DNA of 64,000 nucleotides, taken from Ceriagrion tenellum (taxonomy: Eukaryota > Arthropoda > Insecta > Odonata > Coenagrionidae). This document shows, piece by piece, positions 1-11,930 of this stretch. The stretch covers positions 152,279,584 through 152,343,583 of the forward strand of contig OY720634.1 of the NCBI GenBank assembly GCA_963169105.1, in the 5' to 3' direction. The position numbers and the translations under genes were made by a program. The stretch's first letter is position 1, and every line of letters begins with the position of its first letter. Below the pieces are notes generated by a model. It did not search any database and had not been told where the DNA came from. It was given only the letters and a program-made list of their open reading frames with translations.

Positions 1-1128
1 TAATCCTTTCGATTTGAATTCGATTTCCTATATGATTTTTTATAGGTTTTTACAGGATTTTTTAAAACATTTCTTTATCCTTTTTATGAATGCAAGCCAA
101 TGCGTTTCATTTTGCAAACGCATTTATTTCTGGAGGCAAAGAAAGACCTGGTGATGTAATTTAAGGACCGTCATTGTGTACTCCACGACAAAACACGGTG
201 TGCGTTATTATTCAAAATGAAAAACATTCTCATGGGGATCTAGGTTCTGATGGATATGAACTAGAACATGCTTTCCATTGGAAATAATTTTTAACAAATT
301 AATATTAAAATCTGGATTTACAGCCATGGTTCCGCCCAATCTAAGTATATTTGGAGTTTGTGGTCGACCTTTACGATAAATAGCTACAAAATCAACATTT
401 GGCGAATCTTATTGCATCTTCTAGCATAAAATATTTCTTCAAGGAAGATTCAATTCAGGCTACTCTTATGATTTAAAACGTAACAACGGAAGAATAATTT
501 TTTCCGATTCAAAGTAATTTATATCCCATCATATAAAGAGATATCAATCTGATATTTATTTTTCTCGCTTTCTGTGTCAGTTTTTACTATTTAATTCTTT
601 TTTCTAATCTTTTGAACTTTATTTTTGGCAAACTGACATGAGTAGGTATTATGGCTGAGCGACCTCAGTGCGTGCGATCTTTTTAAGGTAGTTTGAGCGA
701 AATATCATTTTACCGAGAAATCGATGAGATTTGGTATTATTTTAAAGAAAAACATATCATTCTTCCATTGACATAAGAAAGTCAATGCCTTACCACATTA
801 CTTTTCGAGATATTTGCTATAAGATACCAGCCATTTTACTTGGGAAATTGTACGTGTATGCACTCCAGAGGAACATAATTTAATAAAAGAGGAATTTTCA
901 ACACCTAAATCTCGTCAAAAAATCAACAGTTTGTAGTTTATGTGTTTTCTCAAGTATTTTTGAAAATTAATCATATTGTCACCGCAGTAAATTCTTCGGA
1001 ATTAAAGGAAACTTTCCGTTTTGATGGAGTTTCAAACGTACCGCGTTAAAAAAATGAGTCAAGTTAAAGGTCTATTAGGATATTTTCATTTGATTACTTA
1101 CCATTTATGTCATGCATAACTATATAAC
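1..1128. other. A+T-rich stretch, no gene recognised
   Basis: No long open frame, terminal repeat or recognisable protein motif on either strand. The sequence is A+T-rich with short homopolymer runs. Part of the right end may be a decayed upstream portion of the RTE element that follows, but I could not read coding similarity before about position 1,129. Confidence 0.5.
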
Positions 1129-1775
1129 ATGCCAGTAAACTGTGAAAATTATACGAGTGTGAAAATAATTGAAGGTGTAATAGGAAAAGTGAAAAGCTAC
1201 CGGTACCTACGAACGATGGTGACAGATGACTGGAGAAGTATTGCAGAAATAAAAGCAAGGATAGCAATGGCAAAAGAGGCCTTCAGCCAGAAGAAAAACT
1301 TGCTATTCAATAAAAGCCTGGATCTGGAGCTGAGAAAGAGACTAGGTAAATGCTATTCATGGAGCGTTTTCATGTATGGATGTGAAGCTTGGACATTAGG
1401 TAAGAGGGAAAGGAATAGAATAGAAGCTTATGAAATGTGGGTGTGGAGAAGGATGGGAAAAGTAAGATGGGTTGATACGATGAGAAATGAAGATGTTTTG
1501 AGCAAATTAAAAGAAGGAAGATCGCTCCTAAAGGAAATAAGGAAAAGGAAAGGAAACTGGTTGGGCCATGTGATGAGAGGGAGAAGTATAATAACTGCGG
1601 CACTTGAGGGTTCAATTGAAGGAAAGAAAAAGAGAGGAAGGAGAAGAATTAAATTGGTGGATCAGGTGAAGAACATCAGCTATGATGAAGCAAAGAAGGA
1701 AGCTCGGGACAGAAGCGGATGGAGACAGCAGTGGTGTACGGGACTTGCCAGCTGGCAGAACACCAGATGATGATG
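1129..1775 (+). pseudogene. RTE-like non-LTR retrotransposon, reverse transcriptase C-terminal end
   Basis: An open frame of 213 codons matches the region after the polymerase domain in RTE-type LINE reverse transcriptases (the group often annotated 'craniofacial development protein 2-like' in arthropods). Visible landmarks, in order: the YGCEAWTL block around residue 84, the RIEAYEMWVWRRM block around residue 97, the WLGHVMRG block around residue 143, and a lysine/arginine-rich linker before the last 40 residues. A short ATG-rich repeat follows the stop, as RTE 3' ends often have. The first methionine is only where the open frame begins: the endonuclease domain and the catalytic part of the reverse transcriptase are absent, so this is a 5'-truncated copy that happens to have stayed open. 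What is seen is the motif order; the clade assignment is from family knowledge. Confidence 0.8.
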
Positions 1776-2261
1776 AACTATATTATAGCACCATCAATTT
1801 TGCAAAATTTAATCCGTGTGTCGCACAGCTGATTTAGTCAAAACGAATAATTCGAATATGGTCTCTGTTATGATTAGGGAACTATCTCGCTCGCACTACC
1901 TTAATACGAATAGATGTAATAGACCTGTGCGCCGCCGCGCCGCCAATGAATTGTGTGCGGCTCGCCGCCGGTCCTTGATGTCGGCGGCGCGGCGCGGCGC
2001 CGTCATACATGGCCATTTACAAAACACTCTTCCAGTGAATGGATAATGTATTAGTGTACATTTACCAATGCTGCCTTCTCATCATTGAATTTTATTATTT
2101 TGTCTTATATTACTCAGCACAAATAAACTGATATCCGTGCAGTAAATTGTATATTTTTAGTTACGTAGTGTACTAATAGTTAGTTTATATCCAGGGAAAA
2201 AATTTCCCGACTCCGGAATCCAACAATAACATACTACCTTGTCTGACCCCACTACTAACAA
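1776..2261. other. Intergenic stretch with a local GC-rich patch
   Basis: No gene seen. The only unusual part is a short very GC-rich patch listed separately. A 76-codon open frame crosses that patch, but its arginine/alanine-rich product follows from the CG repeat and has no recognisable domain. Confidence 0.4.
1929..1994. repeat. GC-rich imperfect inverted repeat
   Basis: A run of CGCCGC-type repeats at 1,929-1,944 is the reverse complement, over about 11 to 12 bases, of a GGCGGCGCGGCG run at 1,983-1,994, with about 38 bases between. In surroundings that are mostly A+T this is a sharp composition spike able to form a strong stem. Function unknown; it may be the end of a GC-rich element. 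Confidence 0.45.
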
Positions 2262-2670
2262 AAGAGGAAGCAGTCTCAGCCGAAGGCATTCATCAACATC
2301 TACATACTATTCTGCGAGGCACCGCATGGGCGTGTGGCAGGGGGTGTTAGGACACCAGGAGTGTAAAGACGTAAGGGATAAGGATCTGGGAGGCGAAAGT
2401 GTCAAGTGTATTATGGGAGTGTATTTAGTGGAGCTCAGTTTATATTATGGTCGCTTATTGTCGGCGGAAATAATGAGTTTTTGTTAGTACCTTTTTGGCA
2501 ATGTATCTTTCTTATTTTATCGCTTCTGTCATTCCTAAAGATGTAGTTCGGCGTCATGATAATATTCTCTGTGTCGCTGTGAAACAAACGAGTTCTGAAT
2601 TTCTCAAGCAAACTAAGCCTAGTGTGTAGCCTCCTAGTCTCGAGGGGGCAACGATGGCGCAGATCAAGAA
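2262..2670 (-). pseudogene. CR1/Jockey-like LINE, 3' terminal fragment
   Basis: Read on the minus strand, this matches the 3' part of the LINE on the plus strand at about 59,950-60,320. Both share a coding stretch with an RRLHTRLSLLEKFRT-like block and a DTENIIMTP block. Both then share the same 3' untranslated sequence, including a motif of the form CACCCCCTGCCACACGCCCATG. Frames are broken and only the last hundred or so codons of the reverse-transcriptase ORF remain. The two copies point in opposite directions at the two ends of the window. Similarity was judged by eye from base-for-base runs. Assignment to the CR1/Jockey group rests on the better-preserved right-hand copy. Confidence 0.7.
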
Positions 2671-2941
2671 GATCGGACTGCTATCAACAGCTACAGCTTC
2701 AGGAGAGTGAAGTCCACGATGCGGATACAACGGGTAAACCACCGCATTAACTTCCCTAAATGATGCGGCCTACACATGCCAACCTGTCTTAGGATTGAAA
2801 GACCAAGGATGATGAAAATCTTAACTGTACACAGTCTAAAAGTCGTACGTTCCACTTCATTATTCAAAATTAAACGCCTCTTTAATTCAGCCGAAATTGA
2901 GGCTTGAGGCTACTGAACGTGAAGGCCGCAGAAACTCTATA

Positions 2942-2964
2942 CAGTGGTACCTCGATATACGAGT
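2942..2964 (+). repeat. Tigger left terminal inverted repeat
   Basis: Begins CAGTGGTACCTCGATATACG. It matches the reverse complement of 5,204-5,226 at 21 of 23 positions, the differences being T/C at base 4 and T/C at base 15. It is preceded by the target dinucleotide TA. Confidence 0.92.
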
Positions 2965-3069
2965 GCCCTAATATACGAGTGTTTTGAGATACGAGCCGCC
3001 GAGCGAGCGATATTTTGCTTTGGGATGAGAGCAAGATTTGAGACACGAGGAATCGCACACTACACCGCT

Positions 3070-3115
3070 GCACACGACCCCAACATGCGCCCCGCCGCAT
3101 GTTGGGGTCGTGTGC
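3070..3115. repeat. Perfect 20-bp inverted repeat in the Tigger 5' leader
   Basis: Two perfectly complementary 20-base arms (3,070-3,089 and 3,096-3,115) are separated by six bases. The hairpin lies between the left terminal repeat and the transposase start, in a part of the element that is otherwise not repetitive. It could be a small nested insertion or a local inverted duplication. Confidence 0.85.
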
Positions 3116-3259
3116 TGCGTCTAACAGTTTCTCCCACCTCAGACTAGACCTCAGTCTGTGTGCTTGTTTCCCTCGTTTTCGAAGCATTTTTGATAAGTTG
3201 GGTTCGCGTTTTTTGCTTTTTGTACATTTACAAAACATTGTCACATTTATTTTTATAAC

Positions 3260-4960
3260 CATGGGCCCGAAGAAGAATATGATGTCTATTGAATTAAAGC
3301 GTGAAATCATAGAAAACATGAGCAAGGTGTGCGAGTAATTGACTTGGCGAGGATGTGCGGGCGTAGCACATCAATGATATGTACTGTGCTTAAACAGAAG
3401 GAGTTGATAAAGAGTATAACGCCAGCTAAGGGCGTTACAATAATTTCTAAGCTCCGGACCTCTCTCCATGAAAAGATGGAGAAACTACTGATGGTGTGGG
3501 TGACAGATAAGCAGCTTCAAGAAGGAACCTTAACACAAAGCATCATATGTGAGAAGGCACGAGCGATTTACGGTGATTTGCTGAAACAGATCCCACACAC
3601 TTCCACAAACGAAGAATCAGAAGACTCGTTTAAAGCCAGTCGGGGCTGGTTTGACAACTTTAGGAAAAGGACCGGCATTAACTCCGTCGTCAGGCATGGT
3701 GAGGCAGCAAGTTCGGATGTGAAGGCAGCTGAGGTTTACATCAAAACGTTTTCCGAACTGATAGAAGCCAAAGGATACATCCCCCAGCAAGTCTTCAACT
3801 GTGACGAGACAGGGCTTTTCTGGAAAATGATGCCGATTAGGACTTACATAACGGCAGAGGAGAAGACGATGCCAGGTCACAAACCCATGAAGGATAGATT
3901 AACTCTAGCACTTTGCGCCAATGCGAGTGGCGACTGCAAAATCAAGCCTCTGCTAGTATACCATTCGGAAAATCCCAAAGCCTTTAAGTCACATAAGATT
4001 TTAAAAGAAAAACTGCAAGTTATGTGGAGGGCAAATCCGAAGGTGTGGGTCACCAGGAAATTCTTTGTGGAGTGGACAAACCTGGTGTTTGGCCCTTCTG
4101 TTAAAAAATATCTACAGGAAAACAACCTACCCATGCAAGCCCTTCTCGTCCTCGACAATGCCCCTGCTCACCCACCAAATCTCGAAGATGATTTACTCGA
4201 AGAGTTCAAGTTTATAAAGGTTCTCTACCTACCACCCAACACCACTCCTATCCTGCAGCCCATGGATCAGCAGGTGATTTCTAATTTTAAGAAGTTGTAC
4301 ACCAAGCACATTTTTCGGCGCTGCTTTGAGGTGACGGAGAACACAAACCTTACCCTTAGAGAGTTCTGGAAGGACCACTTTAACATCGTGATATGCCTAA
4401 GAATTATTGATCAGGCCTGGCTGGGTGTTACAATTAGGACCTTAATCTCTGCATGGAAGAAGCTGTGGCCTGAGGCTGTAGCTGAAAGGGCCTTCGAAGG
4501 ATTGGAACCCGAAGTGTCAGTGGTAGAGGAGATTGTTTCTCTGGGAAAATCCATGGGTCTGGAGGTGGATGAGAGAGATGTGAACGAACTCGTCGAGGAA
4601 CAGTCTCAGGAGCTGACAACCGAGGAGTTACACGATCTAAATTCGCAGCAGCATACGGTGGTTCAACGAAAAATTGGTTTTGAAGAGGAGCCAGAGATGG
4701 AGGAGGTTATCTCTACAAGAGATATAAAGGAGATCTTGGGAATGTGGGAGAATGTTGTAAAGTTCGAGGATAAAAATCACCCCGAAAAAGTTGCAACTGG
4801 TCGTGCATCGGAGTTGTTCAACGAAACTTGCCTAACTCATTTCCGCAATATCCTGAAAGGGAGGAAGAAACAAACCTCCTTGGACAGTTATTTTAAACGA
4901 TCTGCAGGTGAAAATGAGCAAAGCGTGACGAAAAAAGCGAAGACCAGTGACGAAAATTAA
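3260..4960 (+). pseudogene. Tigger-type transposase (TIGD1-like), one frameshift
   Basis: Encodes a pogo/Tigger DDE transposase, the nuclear enzyme that binds the terminal repeats and cuts and pastes the element. The likely start is the ATG at 3,260 (MGPKKN...). After about 22 codons the frame runs into a stop, and the rest lies in the next frame from 3,329. One lost base near 3,327 explains this. In the long part (543 codons) the order is: the end of a pipsqueak-type helix-turn-helix (residues 1-35), a CENP-B/Tc5-type DNA-binding domain (about 45-125, with FKASRGWFDNFRKR), then the DDE domain. Catalytic aspartates are visible at D159 (FNCDETG), D276 (LVLDNAPAHP) and D313 (PMDQQV). An acidic C-terminus ends in a QTSLDSYF block. 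It strongly resembles the TIGD1-like group from memory. All three catalytic residues are kept, so only the frameshift marks it as inactive. Confidence 0.93.
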
Positions 4961-5203
4961 GCGCTTCCGTAAGCACTTCACTTTTCTTTTATTATGTTTT
5001 TATAGAATATGTATTTGTTATTTATAAATAAATGTTTCTTCTTGTAAATACATTTTTCTTATTCAAAAACACTTAACAAAAACAACTGAGGTGGTGTTTT
5101 GGGAGCTGGAACGGATTAATGGCATTTCAATTAATTTAAATGGGGAAAATTGCTTTGAGATACGAGCAATTTGACATACGAGCAAGGTTACGGAACGAAT
5201 TAA

Positions 5204-5226
5204 ACTCGTATGTCGAGGTACCGCTG
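5204..5226 (-). repeat. Tigger right terminal inverted repeat
   Basis: Read on the minus strand it begins CAGCGGTACCTCGACATACG, the partner of the left end. It is followed on the plus strand by TA. Confidence 0.92.
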
Positions 5227-5419
5227 TATTTCCTACGTGCTCATGAAGGTACCTCATTTTGAGCGTCCAGAGCTCGGAGTTTTGGACCCTTTGTCGCTCA
5301 CAGCATCTTGAGTCCGATCCCTCCCAGTAGGCAGTGGATGACCTCCGCTTCCTATGTGACGTTTTAAATGCTTTTAAAAAAGTATTCTACAGGTATTAGA
5401 TAGGTTTTGTTGAAAGATA

Positions 5420-7905
5420 TTGGATCTCCTCCAGGTTTTCTACACATTCAGGGTCCTATCTCATTCTGGTGTTTCCTTCTCCTCTTCAGCGCACGATCTA
5501 ACTTCCTTCATCCCGTCCATCAAACCCATTTTCCTTCTACCCATATCCCGCTCGCCTAACCATTATCCCTGTATCACACTCTTTAATAACCCATCGCTCC
5601 GTATTAGTTCCTCCAGCCACCTAACCCACCTATCCTGGATTTCATTCGGATGTTTTCTTTCCTCGCCTACCATCTCAAGCACTTCCTCGGTCGTCTGCCT
5701 TTCCGTCCAATTCAGCTTCTTCATTCTTCTCCAAACCAAGATCTCAAATGCTTGCAGCCTATTCTCGTCCTCTTTTCTGAGGACCCACGTTTCTGCTCCA
5801 AACTTCGCTACGCTCTATATGAAGCTCTTCTCTAGCCGCTCCTTTACGTCCTTATCCAAGGTCCACATCATCAGCTCCCTTCTGTTTTTAAACTCCTCCT
5901 AAGCTAATGCTATTCTCCTACTTATGTCTTTGCTACTATGCCCATTTTTGTTTATCCTACTGCCTAAGTAATTTTATTTTTCTACTTTTTCAAGTTTGTA
6001 CCCTCCAAATTTTATGATAGGCTTCGTTTTCTTTGTCCTAGAAAATCACATTACTTCTTGTCTTATATCTTCCTTCCGAATCTCTGCAAGGAATTTCTTT
6101 AGAATGTACTAAACCTTGTAGTCTCATCGATGATCGATTAACCCACGCCTGATCGACCGCGAACCTAACCGACATCATCATTTGCCGTCTTACTTTGGAT
6201 CCCACACTAAGCTCTTTCAATGCCGGTCATATTATTTCCTCATCATAAATGTTGAAAATTTAAAGCGACAACAGGCACCCTTGCGTTACCCCGCGACTAA
6301 TAGTTACCCTTCCGTTTCATCGTCAGCCACCCTCACGTTTATCCTTTGGGCCATATATTTTTTGGATTTTTCTCTTGCCTCGCCTATTTATGCCCATGCC
6401 CCCAAGTTTGAAAAGCTTCCCTACCTTTTTCCCTAAATACGTAAGCAGCTCCGAAGGTAATTTATCTACTCCTTCAGCTTTTCTTACCTTCATCTCTTTC
6501 AAAGCTTTCTTTACTTCACTGTCAAGTATCATTGGCCCGAGATAATCTTCATATAGTGTTCCCTCATTCCCCATATCGAAATTAGTTGGTTTACTATCGC
6601 TGTCATTCAGCTCCTCCATATATTCGCTCTACCGATCTTGAATATCATCTTGATCGATTAATATCCCACCTGTTCTGTCCCTGATCTTTTGTACCTTTTG
6701 CACTCTCTTCCCGTGCGATATCAATTTTATTTTAGTGTATAACGCTCCCACTCCCCATCTTTTGCAGCTTTTCCATTTCCTCGCATTGTCTCTTCCAGTT
6801 TTACCAGTTTTCCTCCGCCCAATCGGTTATTCGCCGGAGTTGATTATTTAACTCATTTGGACTTCGTCTTACCTTGGTCAGTGTTGATGTTTTGCCATTT
6901 TCTCCTCTCCTTTAATAACCTACGCATTTCTTCCGTAACCCACTCCCTCTTACTCTCCCCTTTTCCTCTGCTCCTATTGTTTTTTCAGCCGCTTTTACAA
7001 TGCCTATTTTGATATTCCTCGATTGTGCCTATTTCCTTGGCTTCGCCTATGTACTTTTCCACTATCTCTTGGTATTCCCACCTTTTTTCCCTTCAAAAGC
7101 TTCCAAGTTCCATATCTTTATCCTCCTCTCTTAACTAAGCCATTAGAATCTAACTCTGTATTACATTTAATTATACTTAAACTATCAAAGTCTGCATCAA
7201 CCCCAGAATGGCTCTGCAAGTTCTTGACAAAATTCCTCAATCTTTGCCTAACCATGTTGTAATCAGTTTGATGTCTCCCAGTGTTTTGTCGCCATTTTCC
7301 ATTTTTATCAGCTTACGATGGTGAAACTGAGTGTTGATTACTAACAATTTATTTCTTCAACAAAATTCTCTGCCCTCTCACGGTAATCATTCCTCGTTCC
7401 TCATCCATACCCTCCAACTTCATTCCCTTCTCTCATTTCACCCCACTGCTGCGTTCCAGTCGCTCATTCCTATCAGACTTGTTCTCTTCCCCAAGACTTC
7501 TCTGATTATCCCCTCTCTCTGAGCGTACACCTCATCCACCTTTTCCTCCATATGATTTCTTGTTGGCATGTACACCTGGATCAATGCGAAATTTCTTGGG
7601 CGTGATTTTATTTCTACCACTGGTAACTTGTCGCTCGCCCGATCAATATTTACTACCCTCGTCCCCATTTTTGCGTTCAATACTATAGCTACACCACGTT
7701 GACTCTCATCTCCACCACACTAGATTGACCTCTAACTATTATTCCTTTACTCTTCGCTCTCCTTCAAACTCACCTCGCACAGCTCCAAGGCATCTATGTT
7801 CCTTTTCTCCATAGCCTATTTCATAGTTTACAGCTTCCCTGCTCTCATAATTATCCTGATGTTCCAAGTCCCTGTTTTCATCGCTTCTTTCCACATCCTA
7901 TTCTT
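5420..7905 (-). pseudogene. RTE-like non-LTR retrotransposon, long decayed copy
   Basis: On the minus strand the parts appear in the right order for an RTE LINE. The start of the apurinic-type endonuclease, with TGTWNIR, lies near 7,880. The middle of the endonuclease at 7,438-7,680 has IQVYMPT and MSDWNAAVG. The start of the reverse transcriptase at 6,323-6,619 has a KMKVRKAEGVDKLPSELL-like block. The post-RT tail runs from 5,900 to 5,430 with FGAETWVLRKEDENRLQAFE, VWRRMKKLNW and RWVRWLEEL blocks. Stops and frame changes interrupt it throughout. The catalytic reverse-transcriptase motif around the FADD box could not be read, and the stretch 6,000-6,300 is poorly preserved. Open frames seen on the plus strand here are mirror images of the decayed gene. 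No target duplication was found. Confidence 0.85.
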
Positions 7906-8289
7906 TTTTATTCTTATCTGTCAATGTTACTTTAACGTAATAACGGAGGAAATTTATAACTATAATTTAGCTTTAAGCAAATCGAGTTTCCGTTCGCCCC
8001 AATGGAGATAGGTCCTGTTCAGTCCAATTGCGTAACTTGAGCAGGGAATTTATCGGAACTATAAGCTTGATAAATGAGGTGTTCCATTTGCTCCATGAAA
8101 GGCTTATCCCAAGTATCACTTAAACTATGGAGTCCACGATGTTAACACGAGCGACCTGAAGAGCCAATGCGAAGCGAGGGACGGAGGCGTGGTCCAGGGA
8201 TCTTGCGGTCTCAAGGGCCATACATCGGACGTACGTCGCCGATAGCCATCACCATGGACACGGAGTAGTTGGACTCGCTGATCTTGGAC
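7906..8289. other. No gene recognised
   Basis: Moderately A+T-rich sequence between two RTE fragments in opposite orientation. It includes a GC-richer block at about 8,155-8,285 that may be leader sequence of the following RTE copy, but nothing in it could be matched to a domain. Confidence 0.35.
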
Positions 8290-8680
8290 TGAACTACGTT
8301 AGCTGGAAAGAATAAGGTAAAGATGTTTCAGATGGATATATGATGTTGTACAAGGGCTGAGTTAACAATAATAGAAGTGTAGTTAGAGTGTTTAAGACTA
8401 AAATGGATGATAACACAAGGAGTGTGATTCATCTTATTGAGAGGGCGGTAGCAGTGACGAAAATGAACATTGCATATCCTCATCAGTCAAGTGTACATGA
8501 TGACGCCAAAAGTAGATGAAGAGGAGGTTGAAGTAGTCTACTAACAGATGTCTAAGGTTTATGAGGAGAATGGTAGAGAAGGTGTGATAATATGGGATTG
8601 GAGCAGTATTGTCGGAAAAGACAGTATAGAGGGAGTAGTCGGATAATATGGTTTAGGTCGTGTAAAGTCGTTCCACGCCT
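8290..8680 (+). pseudogene. RTE-like LINE, endonuclease-domain fragment
   Basis: From about 8,492 the plus strand reads a VYMMTP-like block, an acidic EEEVEVVY block, a VIIWDWSSIVG block and a YGLG block. These correspond in order to the IQVYMPT, DEVYEQ, MGDWNAVVG and YGLG landmarks of an RTE endonuclease, and two in-frame stops lie among them. Upstream sequence from about 8,290 may belong to the same domain but is not readable with confidence. It is a different copy from the minus-strand element next to it. Confidence 0.7.
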
Positions 8681-8689
8681 CGATCGAAA

Positions 8690-9289
8690 AAGTGTTCGCA
8701 TTGGCTTTGTGTAACATTAGAGGCTTTGTTATTCGTAGTTGTTCTTTATTTTGTTGATGGTCGATTCGTTTATTTTAGTTATTCATTATAAAATTCTTTA
8801 TTTTGGTAAAGAAATGCTGTACTGATGATTGTTACATGTTTGTATTTTGGAAGAGGTTGGTAAAATGTTGTTGATGAAAGAAAGAAAATGGGATTGCTAA
8901 GAGAAAGGCTGCCGAGAGAGGATCGGAGATGTATCGTGGTCTCATATAAAGATGTGTCTAGGACTTTAAAAGTTTCGAAAAACTGGGAATTTAAAGAATT
9001 AATTGATTAAAAGATCACAAAATCACAGCCGCTGTAACAAAAGAGGAGAGAAATTGACAGAGCTATGTGAAAAAAACAAACCTTGGCAAGCGCATCTTTC
9101 GGGAATCGCTAAAGGAGGCTACGTTCAAGGAAACGTCTAGGAGATAAATACACCACCAAATAGATTTTATAAATTCTGGTGTAACATAGATTTAAGAGAG
9201 GCGTTAAGAATTCAAAGACTCTTCCAGATTATGATGCTGACTCAGAACACAACCAATTGTTTCCAGATCCAAGAACGAAGCTTAATGAA
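8690..9289. other. No gene recognised; left border of the satellite array
   Basis: A+T-rich sequence without terminal repeats or readable coding motifs. It may contain the rest of the preceding RTE copy. Array-type sub-repeats become recognisable at about 9,290. Confidence 0.4.
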
Positions 9290-11807
9290 GGTATGTCCAG
9301 GATCTTGATTTCGCTAAATCAATTTAATACCGGTTAAATTTACCAATTAATGACATGAAAACATATACTACTGTTCTTAAAAATTTCAATAAAAGTTTTG
9401 ATAAATACAAGACCACCAGAACTACTATTCAATTTTCTTACAATGTAGGTCAAAATCAATATTTTGCTTATATAAAGTTTTATGGTAATAATATAACTAA
9501 AAACTTAAAACGGCGATCATTTCAACTATTTACCCAGATTTAAGGATTTCTCAATAGTATTTCCAGCATCAGCAATTCGCGAAATACAAATTCCTTTTTT
9601 TTGTATGTCTACCTGATATAACATTTTCCTAAAATATGTGATTTTTTAAAAATATGTAAAGAATTAAGATTTCCTTTATTTCGACATCTGGTTTTTCAAA
9701 TATTTGTAAACCCTTAACATTACCCCTAAATTATTTAATAAAAATTTGACAAATCCAAGACGGATTAAAGACGGAAACCCTTGTTCCGAAAAGTTCACCG
9801 TTTCCGATCAACGTTTACTATATGTGAATATTACAATATAAAACGCGGAATGGTGAATTAAAGAACACAATTTTTTATTTAAATATTTCTTAAAATATTT
9901 CCTAGATGAAAACTTTTACACAGAAACTTTTCTAGTGTCCGTGATCCTACATTTCGAAAACGCATACAACGAATACTGAGAATCAGTCCTATGATTAATC
10001 GATATCTTAAAAATATTTCCAAAATTACGTTATAACTAATTCTAATATTTTTTTGTGGGAAATCACCTAAAAACGTGAAACAATTCACTACTGTTCGTAG
10101 ATATTTTGATTTTTTGTAAATATCTCCACGGTAAGGATTTTGCTAATTTCAGTTTCTTGTGCGAGATAAAATACCAAGAGTGTTCTGTGAAATGATAATA
10201 AAGCTATTCCGTTTATTTAAAATTTGAATGCTAAAAAATATTTCCATGATCAAGTTTTCGCTTATTTGATTTTTTGATTGCGTTGAACCCTACTCATAGT
10301 AAGGAAAAACTGTGGGATTTTCATTTCTCTACGATGATATTTTATGAAAATACCGACAACTTCAACAATTAGCCCATATTTTCCTTGCTATTGTGAAAAT
10401 AACCAAAATCATGAAAAGACAAATATTTCACCTCAGATCCTTAAGATATGGATTTCTAGAAAATATTTCAAATATTAACATTTTAGCTACAATTTTTATG
10501 AAACTGAAATAAAGAAAACTCCTCCTCCTGGGTTTGTACCCAATAATAAACACAATATCTTCAATATTACTCTCTGATCCTTCATTTTCTTGATTTCTAG
10601 AAAATATGTCCGGGATTAAAATTTCGCTCATTCCAATCTCTCTTTTCTGTGAATCTACTTTTTTTTGAACGCGAAACTGTGAAACTACGTTTCTTTACTT
10701 AATTTTTATAAGAAACCCTAAAAGCAAAGCAAAACGTGAAACTTTCCACTCAGTTCTTGAGTTATAGATTTCTTGAAAAAATATTAAAAAGTCAAAATTT
10801 CGCTCATTTCAAATTCTTCATTTTCCGAATATACCGAAAATGAAACGCGGTATCGTTTACATATTAACTCAGTTCCATGATTTCTTCTTTGTTTTTCCAT
10901 AAATACATACCCATTCCAGACAAAGAGTTTATACATCCAAATGTCTGATTCGAGCACATCAACCAAAAAATGAAATGCAAAACAATGAACATTTCAACTC
11001 CTATCCTAGATTTCTCATTTCTTCTTAGTAAGTCCAAGTTCAAAATTGCGCTCAGTTCCAAGATTGCTTATTTCAATACTTGCTACTGCTCTGCTCTTTG
11101 ATTATTTCTTGCTTAAAATCTTTCCAAGATCCGGATGTCACATATTTTAATTTACCAGCATCGAAAGTAACAAAATTACCAGTATTGTAAGAGATCTAGT
11201 GCCAAGAGATGAGCGACACAAACGAGACTTCCACTTGACACTGCGCTTGATTTCAGTTTTGCATTGTCATATTATACTATAATAATATACTGACATTTTT
11301 AGTTGAAATACATGTAGCATTATCAGCAAGAAGCAACCCACGTGAATGCAATCAATTCCTCAATATTCAAAGGAGCTTATCCAATACAACATCCTAATGG
11401 AGATGGGTGAACAATAAATAACTTCCTTAGCAACCACCATCGGTATGTGCAAACACGAGAAATGAGAAAGTGAGAATATTTAATGACTGAATTTTTACCA
11501 TTAACATTACGCGAACACCAAAAGCTTTTTGAACTGAAATCACAGAATTAATTTCTTTAATACTAACATGGATAGCAGATTGTTGCCAAAACGAAAGTGG
11601 TGCACGAAAAATGTATTCTTAAGCACATGTGATTATCCCTTGGTGTAAGATAATGGTTGAATGCTTGCGGAAATACCAAATTCAACTCTTCAGAATGTCC
11701 TTAGGAATTAAAATCGTACGTTTAGGGTTAACTTCGCTCTTATTTAATTCTTTAATATTCATATGCGTAATCCGTAGAGTGAAAGAAAAGCCCTAATTTT
11801 CACTCGT

Positions 11808-11930
11808 TCCCCCACGGAGGAGCCGAGGCCGTTGCTCTAGATAGCCGGTGCGAGAGAGAGCCGTAAGGCCGGAGGCGACGCCCTCGTAAACGCTAACGAA
11901 GCTTAGGTTCCAGTGTGGTTAACCCGCCTC
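11808..11930. other. GC-rich island in the conserved part of each unit
   Basis: About 120 bases of GC-rich sequence in A+T-rich surroundings, starting near CCCCACGGAGGAGCCGAGG and ending near AAGCTTAGGTTCC. It is repeated almost without change in all seven conserved parts (near 16,391, 20,970, 26,709, 31,302, 41,508 and 56,614). I do not recognise it as a known RNA or gene. Its sharp borders suggest an old insertion or a preserved functional sequence. Confidence 0.55.

Larger units (their letters stand above)
2942..5226 (+). mobile_element. Tigger-like (pogo group, Tc1/mariner superfamily) DNA transposon, near complete
   Basis: A 2,285-bp element with matching terminal inverted repeats at both ends (2,942-2,964 and 5,204-5,226) and a TA dinucleotide immediately outside each end (2,940-2,941 and 5,227-5,228), the target duplication expected for this superfamily. 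Subterminal repeats of the form GATACGAG recur inside both ends. One transposase gene fills the interior, and a possible polyadenylation signal AATAAA lies at 5,027-5,032, past its stop. The length is close to that usual for Tigger elements. Apart from one frameshift in the transposase the copy looks complete, which suggests a fairly recent arrival compared with the decayed LINEs around it. Confidence 0.93.

Noticed and set aside
1370..1615. 81-codon minus-strand frame opposite the first RTE fragment
   Set aside because: It is the complement of a recognisable reverse-transcriptase tail.
5420..5902. 160-codon serine-rich plus-strand frame
   Set aside because: It is the complement of the decayed minus-strand RTE tail, where the reverse-transcriptase landmarks are readable.
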